A stretch of 64,000 nt of DNA from positions 1,054,001 to 1,118,000 of the forward strand of contig NZ_CP047349.1 of NCBI RefSeq assembly GCF_011045835.1, read 5' to 3'. Position numbers and translations under genes: made by a program. This DNA comes from Proteus terrae subsp. cibarius. Its GTDB lineage: Bacteria; Pseudomonadota; Gammaproteobacteria; Enterobacterales; Enterobacteriaceae. Each line of letters opens with the position of its first letter. The first letter of the stretch is position 1. This document shows positions 7,809-16,182 of this stretch, piece after piece. Under the pieces are notes generated by a model. The model did not search any database. It saw nothing but the letters and a program-made list of their open reading frames with translations, and was not told the origin of the DNA.

Positions 7809-9482
7809 ATGACCATGAATGAGGCAGATGCCCGCCCAACGAACTTTATTCGTCAAATTATTGACGAAGATCTGGCTACTGGAAAACATAATAGCGTTCA
7901 CACGCGTTTCCCACCTGAACCTAATGGCTATCTTCATATCGGCCATGCGAAATCAATTTGCCTGAATTTTGGTATTGCTAAAGATTATCAGGGAAAATGT
8001 AATCTACGTTTTGATGATACCAATCCAGTAAAAGAAGATATTGAGTACATCAACTCAATTCAAAAAGATGTTCAGTGGTTAGGTTTCCAATGGGAAGGTA
8101 GCATTCATTACTCCTCAGATTATTTTGATCAACTTTATCAATATGCGATTGAGCTGATTAATAAAGGCTTAGCTTACGTTGATGAGTTAAGTGCTGAAGA
8201 AATTCGTGAATACCGCGGTACATTAAAGGAGCCAGGTAAAAACAGCCCTTATCGCTCACGTAGCGTAGAAGAGAACTTAGCACTGTTTGAAAAAATGCGT
8301 GCTGGTGGCTTTGAAGAAGGTAAAGCGTGTTTACGTGCGAAAATTGATATGGCATCACCATTTATTGTTATGCGTGATCCTGTGCTTTATCGTATTAAAT
8401 TTGCTGAACACCACCAAACTGGAAATAAATGGTGCATTTATCCAATGTATGATTTTACCCACTGTATCTCTGATGCACTGGAAAATATCACACATTCTTT
8501 ATGTACTTTAGAATTCCAAGATAACCGCCGTTTATATGATTGGGTTCTGGATAATATCACTATCCCTTGTCATCCTCGTCAATATGAATTCTCACGTCTT
8601 AATCTTGAATACACTGTGATGTCAAAACGTAAGCTGAATCAGCTTGTGACAGAAAATATTGTGAATGGTTGGGATGATCCTCGTATGCCAACAATTTCAG
8701 GCTTACGTCGCCGTGGTTATACCGCAGAATCTATCCGTGAATTTTGTCTACGTATTGGTGTGACGAAACAAGAAAATAACGTCGAAATGGCAGCCCTGGA
8801 ATCTTGTATTCGTGATGACTTAAACGAAAATGCACCACGCGCAATGGCAGTTATCGATCCTGTTCGTTTAGTGATTGAAAATATGCCAGAAGGTGAAGAA
8901 ATTCTTATTGCGCCAAATCACCCGAATAAACCAGAAATGGGAACGCGTGAAGTGCCATTTAGCCGTGAGATCTATATTGATCGCGCTGACTTCAAAGAAG
9001 AAGCAAACCGTCAATATAAACGCCTGGTGCTAGGTAAAGAAGTACGTTTACGTAATGCTTATGTTATTAAAGCGGAACGTGTTGAAAAAGACGAAAAAGG
9101 CGAAATTACGACCATTTATTGTACCTATGATGCAGAGACTCTAAATAAAGATCCTGCTGATGGACGTAAAGTAAAAGGCGTTATTCACTGGGTAAGTATT
9201 CCACATGCTATTCCTGCTGAAATCCGTCTTTATGACCGCCTGTTTAGCGTACCAAACCCAGCGGCAGAAGATGATTTCTTATCAACAATTAACCCTGAAT
9301 CATTAGTTATTCGTGAAGGTTTTGTTGAACGTAGCTTAAAAGATGCAGCTATCGAGAAAGCGTATCAATTTGAGCGTGAAGGCTACTTCTGTGCTGATAA
9401 GCTTTCAACAGCGGATAAACTTGTGTTTAACCGTACTGTGGGCTTACGTGACACTTGGGCGAAGATTTCTCAACAAGGTTAA
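7809..9482 (+). CDS. glnS: Glutaminyl-tRNA synthetase
   Basis: GlnS charges tRNA-Gln with glutamine in the cytoplasm. It is a class I synthetase with the HIGH motif in [14 protein letters not shown], the KMSKS-type motif VMSKRKL, and the long C-terminal anticodon-binding beta-barrels. The family block [20 protein letters not shown] is intact. The 557-residue length is normal. TTGAGG lies about seven bases before the ATG used; a second in-frame ATG two codons on would leave a longer gap. Its substrate tRNAs, three UUG-reading tRNA-Gln genes, lie at the left end of this window. Confidence 0.98.
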   Translation: MTMNEADARPTNFIRQIIDEDLATGKHNSVHTRFPPEPNGYLHIGHAKSICLNFGIAKDYQGKCNLRFDDTNPVKEDIEYINSIQKDVQWLGFQWEGSIHYSSDYFDQLYQYAIELINKGLAYVDELSAEEIREYRGTLKEPGKNSPYRSRSVEENLALFEKMRAGGFEEGKACLRAKIDMASPFIVMRDPVLYRIKFAEHHQTGNKWCIYPMYDFTHCISDALENITHSLCTLEFQDNRRLYDWVLDNITIPCHPRQYEFSRLNLEYTVMSKRKLNQLVTENIVNGWDDPRMPTISGLRRRGYTAESIREFCLRIGVTKQENNVEMAALESCIRDDLNENAPRAMAVIDPVRLVIENMPEGEEILIAPNHPNKPEMGTREVPFSREIYIDRADFKEEANRQYKRLVLGKEVRLRNAYVIKAERVEKDEKGEITTIYCTYDAETLNKDPADGRKVKGVIHWVSIPHAIPAEIRLYDRLFSVPNPAAEDDFLSTINPESLVIREGFVERSLKDAAIEKAYQFEREGYFCADKLSTADKLVFNRTVGLRDTWAKISQQG

Positions 9483-9520
9483 TCTGACGTACTTTAAGTC
9501 ACATTAGTATCTTAATGAAT

Positions 9521-9556
9521 AAAATGCTCGGTAATTGCTTATCGAGCATTTTTTTA
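9521..9556 (+). terminator. Terminator of glnS
   Basis: AATGCTCGGT pairs with ATCGAGCATT (one G-T pair) around an eight-base loop and is followed by a seven-base T run. Confidence 0.87.
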
Positions 9557-9987
9557 TCAGTTTTACAGCTTATTTCTCTTCATTTTTCATCTATTGATAT
9601 TAAATATTTACTATTCATAATTTAATTAATCTCTTATTTTTTCTTTTTTTAGGTGATAAATTTCTATTTGTTTCGTTTGAAATAGTTTATTCACTATCGC
9701 TTTATTCTTTTGTTTTTTCAGATCATCACGCTAAATAAAGCTGTAATAAGAAAAGTGTGATTCACACCTCATATTTTACATCGTTAAAAAAGATTATTTA
9801 TAAATACTACTTATTATTCCTTTTTATAAAAACGAAATCTTATATCGTTTAAAGATTGGTTTGTAAAATGCAATAAAATCAAAGTATTATATTTATTTTT
9901 AATTAATCCTTATAAAAGCAAGAAAATGAAACGATCATTTAGTTATGTGTCCTTTGTCATATTTTGATAAAAATTCTTTTTTTTAGG
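9557..9987. other. AT-rich gene-free leader region before the chiP promoter
   Basis: About 430 bases with no credible reading frame. The base composition is strongly AT-rich with long T runs. The only distinct element is the 13-base palindrome GTGTGA-T-TCACAC at 9755-9767, whose spacing does not fit CRP. Confidence 0.6.
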
Positions 9988-10016
9988 TTGATAATTCGCG
10001 TCGCGAAAAATATGCT
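9988..10016 (+). promoter_or_regulatory. chiP promoter overlapped by a NagC-type palindrome
   Basis: TTGATA (9988-9993), a 17-base spacer and TATGCT (10011-10016) make a plausible sigma-70 promoter. The perfect palindrome TTCGCG-T-CGCGAA (9995-10007) fills its spacer. NagC represses chiP in enterobacteria and binds palindromes of this shape, so an operator occluding RNA polymerase is the natural reading. Promoter and palindrome are seen; NagC binding is inferred. Confidence 0.68.
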
Positions 10017-10100
10017 GTTTTTAACCTAATTTAGGTTTTTTCCCCATTTGGGGTTTTATATTTGGAAATAGGCATTGTGCTTATTTCTTTTTTAGTCAAA

Positions 10101-10112
10101 GTCAAAGAGGAA
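10101..10112 (+). promoter_or_regulatory. Candidate ChiX sRNA pairing site over the chiP ribosome site
   Basis: GTCAAAGAGGAA is exactly complementary to the conserved seed of the ChiX (MicM) small RNA, as I remember it (UUCCUCUUUGAC). It contains the AGAGG ribosome site of chiP. In E. coli and Salmonella, ChiX silences chiP by pairing with this stretch. The chiX gene itself is not in this window. Confidence 0.75.
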
Positions 10113-10120
10113 ACAATGCT

Positions 10121-11515
10121 ATGGTTATGCAACATGCTAAACCAGGCAGGGTGGCACTTGCCGTTATGGGCGCATTGCTTGTAACTGCACTACCTGCAAA
10201 AATGTCTCATGCTGAAGGGTTTATTGATGACTCAACCTTAACAGGCGGTCTTTTTTATTGGCAACGTGACCGTGATAGAAAAGAGTTAACACCAAATAGC
10301 CCTGATTACGGCAAATACAAAGCTAACTTACACCATTCTACTTTCAACGCTAATCTAGATTTCTCATCAGGTTACCTCGGTAATTTTATTGGTATTGATT
10401 TAGCTGCCTTTGGTGCGGCTGAATTGAATAACAGTGGCCCAGCGGCACCTAACGAAATCGGTTTTAGTGATGCAAAAAGTCGCTGGGATGAAAAATGGAC
10501 TGGCGATCGCAGCGGCATGAGCGTTTATAAAGCGGCTGCGAAATTCAAATTAGGCAACTTCTGGGCTCAAGGTGGATATATTCAACCTAAAGGCCAAAGC
10601 TTATTGCGTCCACATTGGAGCTTCTTACCGGGAACTTACCGTGGAGCTGAAGCGGGTGCTGTCTTTGATTTCGATAAAAGTGGTGAATTGTCTTTCTCCT
10701 ATATGTGGACCGATGAATACAAAGCACCATGGTATCGGAATATGTACAATTTCCGTAAAGCTGATCTAGAAACGAATATCAGCTATCTTCACTCTTTCGG
10801 CGCCAAATATGATTTTAAAAACAGCCTAGTATTAGAAGCTGCATTTGGTCAGGCCGATGGTTATATCGATCAGTATTTTGGTAAAGTTTCTTATGATTTT
10901 CCAATTGCTGACAATGCATTAAGAACGTCTTACCAATTCTACGGTGCTAAAGATAAAGTTACCGGTGGAGGTGTTAATGACGTTTATGATGGGCTGGCAT
11001 GGTTACAAGCACTGACTTTTGGTTATACCTACAATGTATTTGACTTCAAAGTAGAAGGAACATGGGTTAAAGCTGAAGGTAATCAAGGTTATTTCTTACA
11101 ACGCATGACCCCGGGCTGGGCAACCTCTAATGGTCGTCTTGATGTCTGGTGGGATGGCCGTTCTGACTTTAACGCCAATGGTGAAAAAGCACTTTATGCT
11201 GGCGTTATGTATGATCTGAAAAACTGGGATCTGTCAGGCTGGGCGGTAGGTACTTCTTATGTTTACGCATGGGATGCTAAGCCAAGTGGTAAAGCCATTT
11301 ATGACCAAGGTCAGCGTATCAGAGAAAGTGCATGGAATGCGGATATTATGTATACAGTTCAAGAAGGGCGCGCTAAAGGCACTCTCTTTAAACTTCACTA
11401 TACCCGTTATGATAACCACTCTGATATTCCAAGTTATGAAGGTGGTTTTGGTAATATTTTCCAAGATGAAAAAGACGTTAAGTTTAACGTGATTATGCCA
11501 TTCACTATTTTCTAA
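10121..11515 (+). CDS. chiP: Chitoporin ChiP (OprD-family outer membrane channel)
   Basis: ChiP lets chitooligosaccharides cross the outer membrane. The N-terminus has a signal peptide with a hydrophobic stretch [16 protein letters not shown] ending near SHA-EGF. The mature protein is a beta-barrel of alternating residues with blocks shared with E. coli ChiP/YbfM ([53 protein letters not shown]) and the C-terminal aromatic signature PFTIF. It sits after glnS as in E. coli, but the lipoprotein gene chiQ that normally follows is missing. The in-frame ATG chosen is ten bases from AGAGG; an out-of-frame ATG at 10116 is better spaced. Confidence 0.95.
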   Translation: MVMQHAKPGRVALAVMGALLVTALPAKMSHAEGFIDDSTLTGGLFYWQRDRDRKELTPNSPDYGKYKANLHHSTFNANLDFSSGYLGNFIGIDLAAFGAAELNNSGPAAPNEIGFSDAKSRWDEKWTGDRSGMSVYKAAAKFKLGNFWAQGGYIQPKGQSLLRPHWSFLPGTYRGAEAGAVFDFDKSGELSFSYMWTDEYKAPWYRNMYNFRKADLETNISYLHSFGAKYDFKNSLVLEAAFGQADGYIDQYFGKVSYDFPIADNALRTSYQFYGAKDKVTGGGVNDVYDGLAWLQALTFGYTYNVFDFKVEGTWVKAEGNQGYFLQRMTPGWATSNGRLDVWWDGRSDFNANGEKALYAGVMYDLKNWDLSGWAVGTSYVYAWDAKPSGKAIYDQGQRIRESAWNADIMYTVQEGRAKGTLFKLHYTRYDNHSDIPSYEGGFGNIFQDEKDVKFNVIMPFTIF

Positions 11516-11591
11516 TATCATCATAAGGATAAAGTGTATTAATTGCACTTTATCCTGAATAAAACTAAAAAAGCTAAATACGATTACGATA

Positions 11592-11821
11592 AGTAAAAAT
11601 AAGTAGTAGAAAGGTAGGGATGTAGTAATTAAAAAGAGCTTTATAAATAAGCCTTGTTAATAAAGTGAAATTATCAGCAGCAGTAAGAAGTAGAAAAGTA
11701 GAAGTAAAAGAGTAAAAGCAGTAAAGAGTCGTTTTAAAATCGCAGTATGTAGTAAAAGTAATGAAGTAAAGTCGTCATGTCATGTCGTCTGAGATAAATG
11801 TGAGTGGGTTATGTTTATCTC
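11592..11821 (+). repeat. AGTA-rich low-complexity stretch downstream of chiP
   Basis: The plus strand is purine-rich and carries 14 AGTA tetranucleotides between 11592 and 11768, often as AGTAAAA or AGTAGAA, but without a fixed period. Stops occur throughout in this strand. It is followed by an inverted repeat GAGATAAA (11791-11798) / TTTATCTC (11814-11821). It looks like transcribed, non-coding sequence rather than a decayed gene. I do not recognise it. Confidence 0.6.
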
Positions 11822-11852
11822 CTGTGTTTTAGTTATTTCGCAGAAGTTGCGT

Positions 11853-11919
11853 AAGGTATTTACCCTAAGTAAAGGCAGTCAGAGTGGGTATCGTAGTGGG
11901 GGGTAAATACCTTTATTTT
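11853..11919 (+). terminator. Long-loop hairpin with T run
   Basis: AAGGTATTTACCC (11853-11865) and GGGTAAATACCTT (11901-11913) are perfect 13-base complements around a 35-base loop, followed by TATTTTTT. It could end a long chiP 3' untranslated region or a separate small RNA. The loop is longer than in ordinary terminators. Confidence 0.6.
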
Positions 11920-12064
11920 TTCATTCCTTTCTTTTTCGTCCTTTTCATCCTTGTAGGTTTTTTTATTCTATGGCAAATTTCTTGCCATTCATTTTATCTT
12001 ACCTCACCTTATTTATTATTCTGCATTGCATGCTGTTTAATAATGCAAATTTTCAGGAAGAAGC

Positions 12065-12904
12065 ATGTTAAAGCGATTGGACGATTTTTTATTAGAACCA
12101 CCATTGAAGCCCTTTAAAGGTATAAAACGATTTATTGTTGAATTTCTTTTTTTTGGTGTCAAAGAGGCGCGTTCTTGTTTATTTGCCGGTTTTTTCTTTT
12201 TTATTTTATTTGCTACACCAAGTAAAGGTGTCTTTGGTATACCCCGTTATGATGTGCTTCTTATTCTTGCTATCGCTTTTCAATTATGGATGGTGTGGGG
12301 AAAGTTAGAGACATGGGATGAATTAAAAGCGATCTGTTTTTTCCATATTGTTGGTTTTGTGATGGAATTATTTAAAACATCAGCAGCGATTGGTTCATGG
12401 AAATACCCTGATTTTGCTTACACGAAATTGTGGGAAGTTCCTTTATTTACTGGATTTATGTATTCCGCGGTAGGAAGCTATTTAATTCAAGCATGGCGTT
12501 TTTTAAAAGTGCGAATTGAACATTATCCGCCTTATTGGCTGGCAACATTAGTTGCTCTTGCAATTTATATCAATTTCTTTTCTCACCATTTTATTGGTGA
12601 TTATCGTTGGTACTTAACCGCCTTTATTTTAGGTCTTTATGCTCGTAGTGTGGTTTATTTTACACCTTATGATACAGAGCGAAAAATGCCCTTATTACTT
12701 GCTTTTGTTCTGATAGGTTTCTTTATTTGGCTTGCTGAGAATTTCGGAACATTTTTTGGTGTTTGGCAATATCCTAACCAAATTGGTGCTTGGTCTGCTG
12801 TACATGCAGGCAAATGGGGCTCTTGGTCACTATTAGTTATTGTTACATTTACTATTGTGGTTCATTTAAAACATATTAAACACAGTATCAGTGTGACTAA
12901 GTAG
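12065..12904 (+). CDS. DUF817 family integral membrane protein
   Basis: A 279-residue inner-membrane protein with about eight hydrophobic segments (for example LFAGFFFFILFATP, YDVLLILAIAFQLWMV, LPLLLAFVLIGFFIWLAENF). Conserved-looking polar residues sit between segments: WDELKAICFFHIVGFVMELF, GSWKYPDFAY and GVWQYPNQIGAW. The two related WKYP/WQYP stretches suggest an internal repeat. I place it in the DUF817 family, whose function is unknown. It takes the place of chiQ between chiP and fur. TCAGGAAGAAGC before the ATG provides a ribosome site. Confidence 0.8.
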   Translation: MLKRLDDFLLEPPLKPFKGIKRFIVEFLFFGVKEARSCLFAGFFFFILFATPSKGVFGIPRYDVLLILAIAFQLWMVWGKLETWDELKAICFFHIVGFVMELFKTSAAIGSWKYPDFAYTKLWEVPLFTGFMYSAVGSYLIQAWRFLKVRIEHYPPYWLATLVALAIYINFFSHHFIGDYRWYLTAFILGLYARSVVYFTPYDTERKMPLLLAFVLIGFFIWLAENFGTFFGVWQYPNQIGAWSAVHAGKWGSWSLLVIVTFTIVVHLKHIKHSISVTK

Positions 12905-12929
12905 AGTTATCCTCGGATTTTAGGCAATA

Positions 12930-12960
12930 AAAAAGGAACTGTAGACAGTTCCTTTTTTTT
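12930..12960. terminator. Bidirectional terminator between the DUF817 gene and fur
   Basis: AAAAAGGAACTG and CAGTTCCTTTTT form a perfect 12-base stem with loop TAGA. It has T runs in both directions and serves the two convergent genes. Confidence 0.9.
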
Positions 12961-12983
12961 ACTGAGAGATTATCCAGAATGAA

Positions 12984-13430
12984 TTATTTCTCATCATGTG
13001 CGTGGCTATCTTCTTTACAATTGCCTTCAGCGCAGTGGCCATATAAATAAAGGCTATGATTGGAAAGCTTGATACCATGACGTTCAGCGATGTTTCTTTG
13101 GCGTAATTCAATAGCATCGTCTGTAAACTCGATAACTTTGCCACAATCAAGACAAATTAAATGGTCATGATGGTGTTGCTGAGTTAATTCAAATACTGAT
13201 TTACCACCTTCAAAATTATGTCGGGTAACAATACCAGCATCATCAAATTGGTTTAAGACGCGATACACTGTTGCCAGACCAATCTCTTCACCGATATCGA
13301 TGAGTTTTTTGTAGAGATCTTCAGCACTGACATGATGGCACTCAGGATCCTGGAGCACTTCCAAGATCTTTAAGCGAGGAAGTGTAACTTTTAACCCAGC
13401 ATTTTTTAACGCTTTATTATTGTCGGTCAT
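12984..13430 (-). CDS. fur: Ferric uptake regulator Fur
   Basis: Fur represses iron-uptake genes when bound to Fe(II). The 148-residue protein has the winged helix (LKVTLPRLKILEVLQDPE, DLYKKLIDIGEEIGLATVYRVL), the metal motif QQHHHDHLICLDCGKVIEF and the C-terminal CAEGNCKED. All match E. coli Fur. It lies downstream of fldA on the same strand, as in E. coli. A Fur box upstream suggests autoregulation. Confidence 0.98.
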   Translation of the reverse strand: MTDNNKALKNAGLKVTLPRLKILEVLQDPECHHVSAEDLYKKLIDIGEEIGLATVYRVLNQFDDAGIVTRHNFEGGKSVFELTQQHHHDHLICLDCGKVIEFTDDAIELRQRNIAERHGIKLSNHSLYLYGHCAEGNCKEDSHAHDEK

Positions 13431-13583
13431 GCGGATTTAATCCTGTTGCTAATGGTGAATTTAATTTTTGTGCTCACAAATAGGTTTTATTCGTTAATAC
13501 TCGGGTGAATAAATAACCTCATTGATTATAGGCATGATATTTAAAAATAAACACCCCACCTATCACACTATCTTAGCACACCA

Positions 13584-13604
13584 TTGAATAATTATCATTC
13601 TCAA
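13584..13604 (-). promoter_or_regulatory. Candidate Fur box upstream of fur
   Basis: On the minus strand TTGAGAATGATAATTATTCAA matches the 19-base Fur consensus (GATAATGATAATCATTATC) at about 14-15 positions. It lies in the fldA-fur gap about 150 bases before fur, consistent with autoregulation. Confidence 0.68.
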
Positions 13605-13619
13605 TATTGAGTATTTCTT

Positions 13620-14147
13620 TTATCCCAGAATTTCGTCTAGGCTCATTTCTTCTTTGATTTGAGCAACCCAAGCATCAACACGCTCTTCGGTTAATTCTGG
13701 TTGACGATCTTCATCAATCGCAAGACCGATAAAGTGATTATCATCTGCGAGCCCTTTAGAGGCTTCGAAATGATAACCTTCTGTTGGCCAATGACCTACG
13801 ATAACAGCACCACGAGGCTCAATAATATCGCGGATAGTACCCATTGCATCACAGAAATATTCTGCGTAATCTTCTTGGTCACCACAACCAAAGAGTGCAA
13901 CAAGCTTACCATTGAAATCAATATCTTCTAGTGTTGGGAAAAAATCATCCCAATCACATTGTGCTTCACCATAATACCAAGTAGGAATACCTAGTAACAG
14001 AATATCGAACGCTTCGATGTCTTCTTGACTGGATTTTGCAATATCATGAACTTCAGCATTATCAGCGCCCAGTCTTTCTTGAAGCATTTTGGCAATATTT
14101 TCAGTGTTGCCAGTATCACTGCCGAAGAATATTCCTATGATTGCCAT
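13620..14147 (-). CDS. fldA: Flavodoxin 1
   Basis: FldA is a cytoplasmic FMN protein that carries electrons to enzymes such as biotin synthase, methionine synthase and IspG/IspH. The FMN-phosphate loop GSDTGNTENIAKML is at residues about 9-22, followed by the isoalloxazine loops GIPTWYYGEAQCDWDDF and FGCGDQEDYAEYFCD. The length is 175 residues against 176 in E. coli. It lies upstream of fur on the same strand, the standard enterobacterial order. Confidence 0.97.
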   Translation of the reverse strand: MAIIGIFFGSDTGNTENIAKMLQERLGADNAEVHDIAKSSQEDIEAFDILLLGIPTWYYGEAQCDWDDFFPTLEDIDFNGKLVALFGCGDQEDYAEYFCDAMGTIRDIIEPRGAVIVGHWPTEGYHFEASKGLADDNHFIGLAIDEDRQPELTEERVDAWVAQIKEEMSLDEILG

Positions 14148-14177
14148 AAAGTGAGATAACCTCTTTTATTCTAAATT

Positions 14178-14300
14178 CGTTATATTTCAAATTGTAGCGT
14201 TATTGACTACGTATATTTTCACAAGTCACATACTGCTTGTATGTTTCTAATGACTCATTCACTTGCCACCTAGCTACACTTCAAAATATTTAGAGTATAT
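14178..14300. repeat. Degenerate enterobacterial intergenic repeat (MITE-like)
   Basis: The ends are imperfect inverted repeats: ATATTTCAAATTGTAGC near 14182 and, reversed, ATATTTTGAAGTGTAGCT near 14290. The interior carries GTCACATACT...GTATGT and GACTCATTCACTTGCC. This matches the layout of a short repeat I remember between genes in Yersinia, Serratia and Photorhabdus (TTCAAGTTGCA...CACTCATTCACC...TGCAACTCGAAATATTT). It looks like an old, diverged copy between fldA and ybfE. The family assignment is from memory. Confidence 0.6.
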
Positions 14301-14420
14301 TTGTCTGTGTTTGAACAATTACTAGTGAAAGATAAGCATTGTGTTTTCATAATAGAAAACTAAAAATGTATTTTGACGAAAATAGCAGGCTAATTCTGTC
14401 GAATTTGTGTGGTTTATCTG

Positions 14421-14729
14421 CTAGCTATTCTTGTTTTGATGCATTTTTAAGGCGTGATTTTGCGCCAATTGCTCTAGTAATATTTCTTCAATAAGCTCAC
14501 TACGACTGACGTTTCTTTCTGTCGCCAACTCATTGAGAGCATTTACAGCATCTTCATTTAATTTTAACTCAACTCGACGTAAACCATTAACTCTGTCACG
14601 TCTTAATTGATTGCGTTTATTAATTCTAAGCTGTTCATCCCGAGAAAGCGGGTTTGTTTTAGGTCGCCCAGGTCTGCGTTCATTTGCGAACAAATCCAGT
14701 GTGGTGCGATCAGTTTGTTCTTTTGCCAT
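14421..14729 (-). CDS. ybfE: LexA-regulated protein YbfE
   Basis: A 102-residue, Arg/Lys-rich protein of unknown function. The start is taken at MAKEQTDRTTLDLFA, as in E. coli; reading further upstream adds 41 residues unlike the family. PGRPKTNPLSRDEQLRINKRNQLRRDR is followed by a ribbon-helix-helix-like segment (RRVELKLNEDAVNALNELATERNVSRSELIEEIL), which suggests DNA binding. In E. coli ybfE belongs to the SOS regulon; a LexA-box-like site lies upstream here. It sits between fldA and ybfF, the conserved order. Confidence 0.88.
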   Translation of the reverse strand: MAKEQTDRTTLDLFANERRPGRPKTNPLSRDEQLRINKRNQLRRDRVNGLRRVELKLNEDAVNALNELATERNVSRSELIEEILLEQLAQNHALKMHQNKNS

Positions 14730-14858
14730 AAATTTTGCTGTGAAAGGGCGTATACCAATGACTAATTGCGAAACGCCCAATAATACCCCACATAGTGATG
14801 TCTCGCCACTGCTTCCTGACTTTAACCTATTGTGATTTGGTCTTTTTATCAACAGACA

Positions 14859-14874
14859 CTGTTTTTAAGTACAA
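14859..14874. promoter_or_regulatory. Candidate LexA (SOS) box upstream of ybfE
   Basis: CTGT-TTTTAAGT-ACAA matches the core CTGT-N8-ACAG in seven of eight fixed bases, with an AT-rich middle. It is about 130 bases before the ybfE start, a gene known to be LexA-controlled in E. coli. Confidence 0.5.
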
Positions 14875-14940
14875 TAATTATACATTCTACTAAATTATCA
14901 TTTTTTCAGTGGCATTATTTTAAGTCGTTAAGTTTCTTAA

Positions 14941-15723
14941 CTAAGCTTTCTCTAAAAAACGACGAATTGCCTTAATAACGGTATCTGGTTTTTCTGAATG
15001 AACCCAATGCCCAGTGTTTGCAACAACAAAAGCGGTCGCGAGAGGAAATTGGCGAGCTATATTTTCACGATATTCATCTAAGATATAAGGTGATAAACCG
15101 CCTCGAATAAATAATACAGGATGATGCCAAGCAGGCACTTCTTGCCAGCCAATAATGTCTGAATAGGCATTTTTTATTGCAGGTAAATTAAATAACCACT
15201 CACCATTTTTGAATGATTTTAGTAAAAATTGGATCACACCTTCTTCTTCAATAAAAGGACGCATGATTTCCACCGCATCTTGACGGCGTGTAACTTGAGC
15301 TTTTGTTACGGCTTCAAGTGCAGCAAAAATTTTATCATGGCGACGAACGTTATAAGCAATAGGTGACATATCAATCACAACAATATTGGCGATTCGCTCT
15401 GGGGCTAATGCTGTCATCGCCATCGCAATTTTGCCTCCCATTGAGTGACCAATAATAATGGCTTTTGAGACATTTAAACTATCAAGTAATGTGAGCACAT
15501 CTTGCGCCATATCTTGATAATTCATACTTTCACAGTGAGGAGAATGCCCATGATTACGCACATCGATTTGTATCACGGTATTATCTTGGCGAAGTGCGCG
15601 ACCTAAAACGCCTAAATTATTCAGATCACCAAAAAGGCCGTGGATCAAGACGATAGGTAAATTGGATGCAGGTGTCGTTTCAGGTTGGTGTAATTGATAA
15701 TTTAATAATGTATTGAGTTTCAT
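14941..15723 (-). CDS. ybfF: Alpha/beta-hydrolase esterase YbfF
   Basis: A 260-residue acyl esterase of the alpha/beta-hydrolase fold; E. coli YbfF hydrolyses acyl esters such as palmitoyl-CoA in vitro. VLIHGLFGDLNNLG forms the oxyanion region, the nucleophile Ser is in IIGHSMGGKIAMA, and the catalytic His is in NTGHWVHSEKP. The start is taken at MKLNTLLNYQLHQ, matching E. coli MKLN; the ribosome site there is poor, and a start 16 codons upstream is possible. Adjacent to ybfE and divergent from seqA, as in E. coli. Confidence 0.93.
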   Translation of the reverse strand: MKLNTLLNYQLHQPETTPASNLPIVLIHGLFGDLNNLGVLGRALRQDNTVIQIDVRNHGHSPHCESMNYQDMAQDVLTLLDSLNVSKAIIIGHSMGGKIAMAMTALAPERIANIVVIDMSPIAYNVRRHDKIFAALEAVTKAQVTRRQDAVEIMRPFIEEEGVIQFLLKSFKNGEWLFNLPAIKNAYSDIIGWQEVPAWHHPVLFIRGGLSPYILDEYRENIARQFPLATAFVVANTGHWVHSEKPDTVIKAIRRFLEKA

Positions 15724-16182
15724 ATTAATGACCAAAATAATTGCGATTTTCTTATATGATGACATGCACAAGGTGCTAAGCCAACTTATCGTAATAATAT
15801 GAAAGAGTGATGAAGTTCAGAAATAATTGATAAGGGAAATTTATAAAAAACCATAAAAACACCATTATCTAGATATATATTCCAAATTTGTTTAAAAAGT
15901 TGAAATCTTGACATTGCTCAAAAATAAATAATTAGAATTTTATATTATTTGGGGGCTGGGTGGTGTGATATAGCGGAATTTAAAGCTGACTTTGTGCGAA
16001 TAAGTTCAAAGAATAGAAGATGATACCGAGATAAACAATAGGATAAATACCGAGCTTAGCCTTTAAAACGGTAGGATCTTGAATAAATCCTCTTTAAGTT
16101 ATTGAAATTTTACCTATTTTGTTTTTAAAGATTATATCTTATAATCCTAATTACTTTTTTTTGAAAACAGTACTGGGTAGCA
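15724..16182. other. Intergenic region between ybfF and seqA
   Basis: About 460 AT-rich bases carrying the divergent promoters of ybfF and seqA. TTGACA at 15908-15913 followed by TAGAAT after 19 bases is the best plus-strand promoter candidate, but the spacing is long. I see no gene, repeat or RNA. Confidence 0.5.

Noticed and set aside
9755..9767. Perfect palindrome GTGTGA-T-TCACAC upstream of chiP as a CRP site
   Set aside because: CRP half-sites need a six-base spacer; here it is one base. It could be another operator, but nothing identifies it.
11884..12117. A 77-codon hydrophobic frame upstream of the DUF817 gene
   Set aside because: It starts with GTG inside a hairpin, comes from a T-rich stretch, and overlaps the DUF817 gene in another frame; no ribosome site fits.
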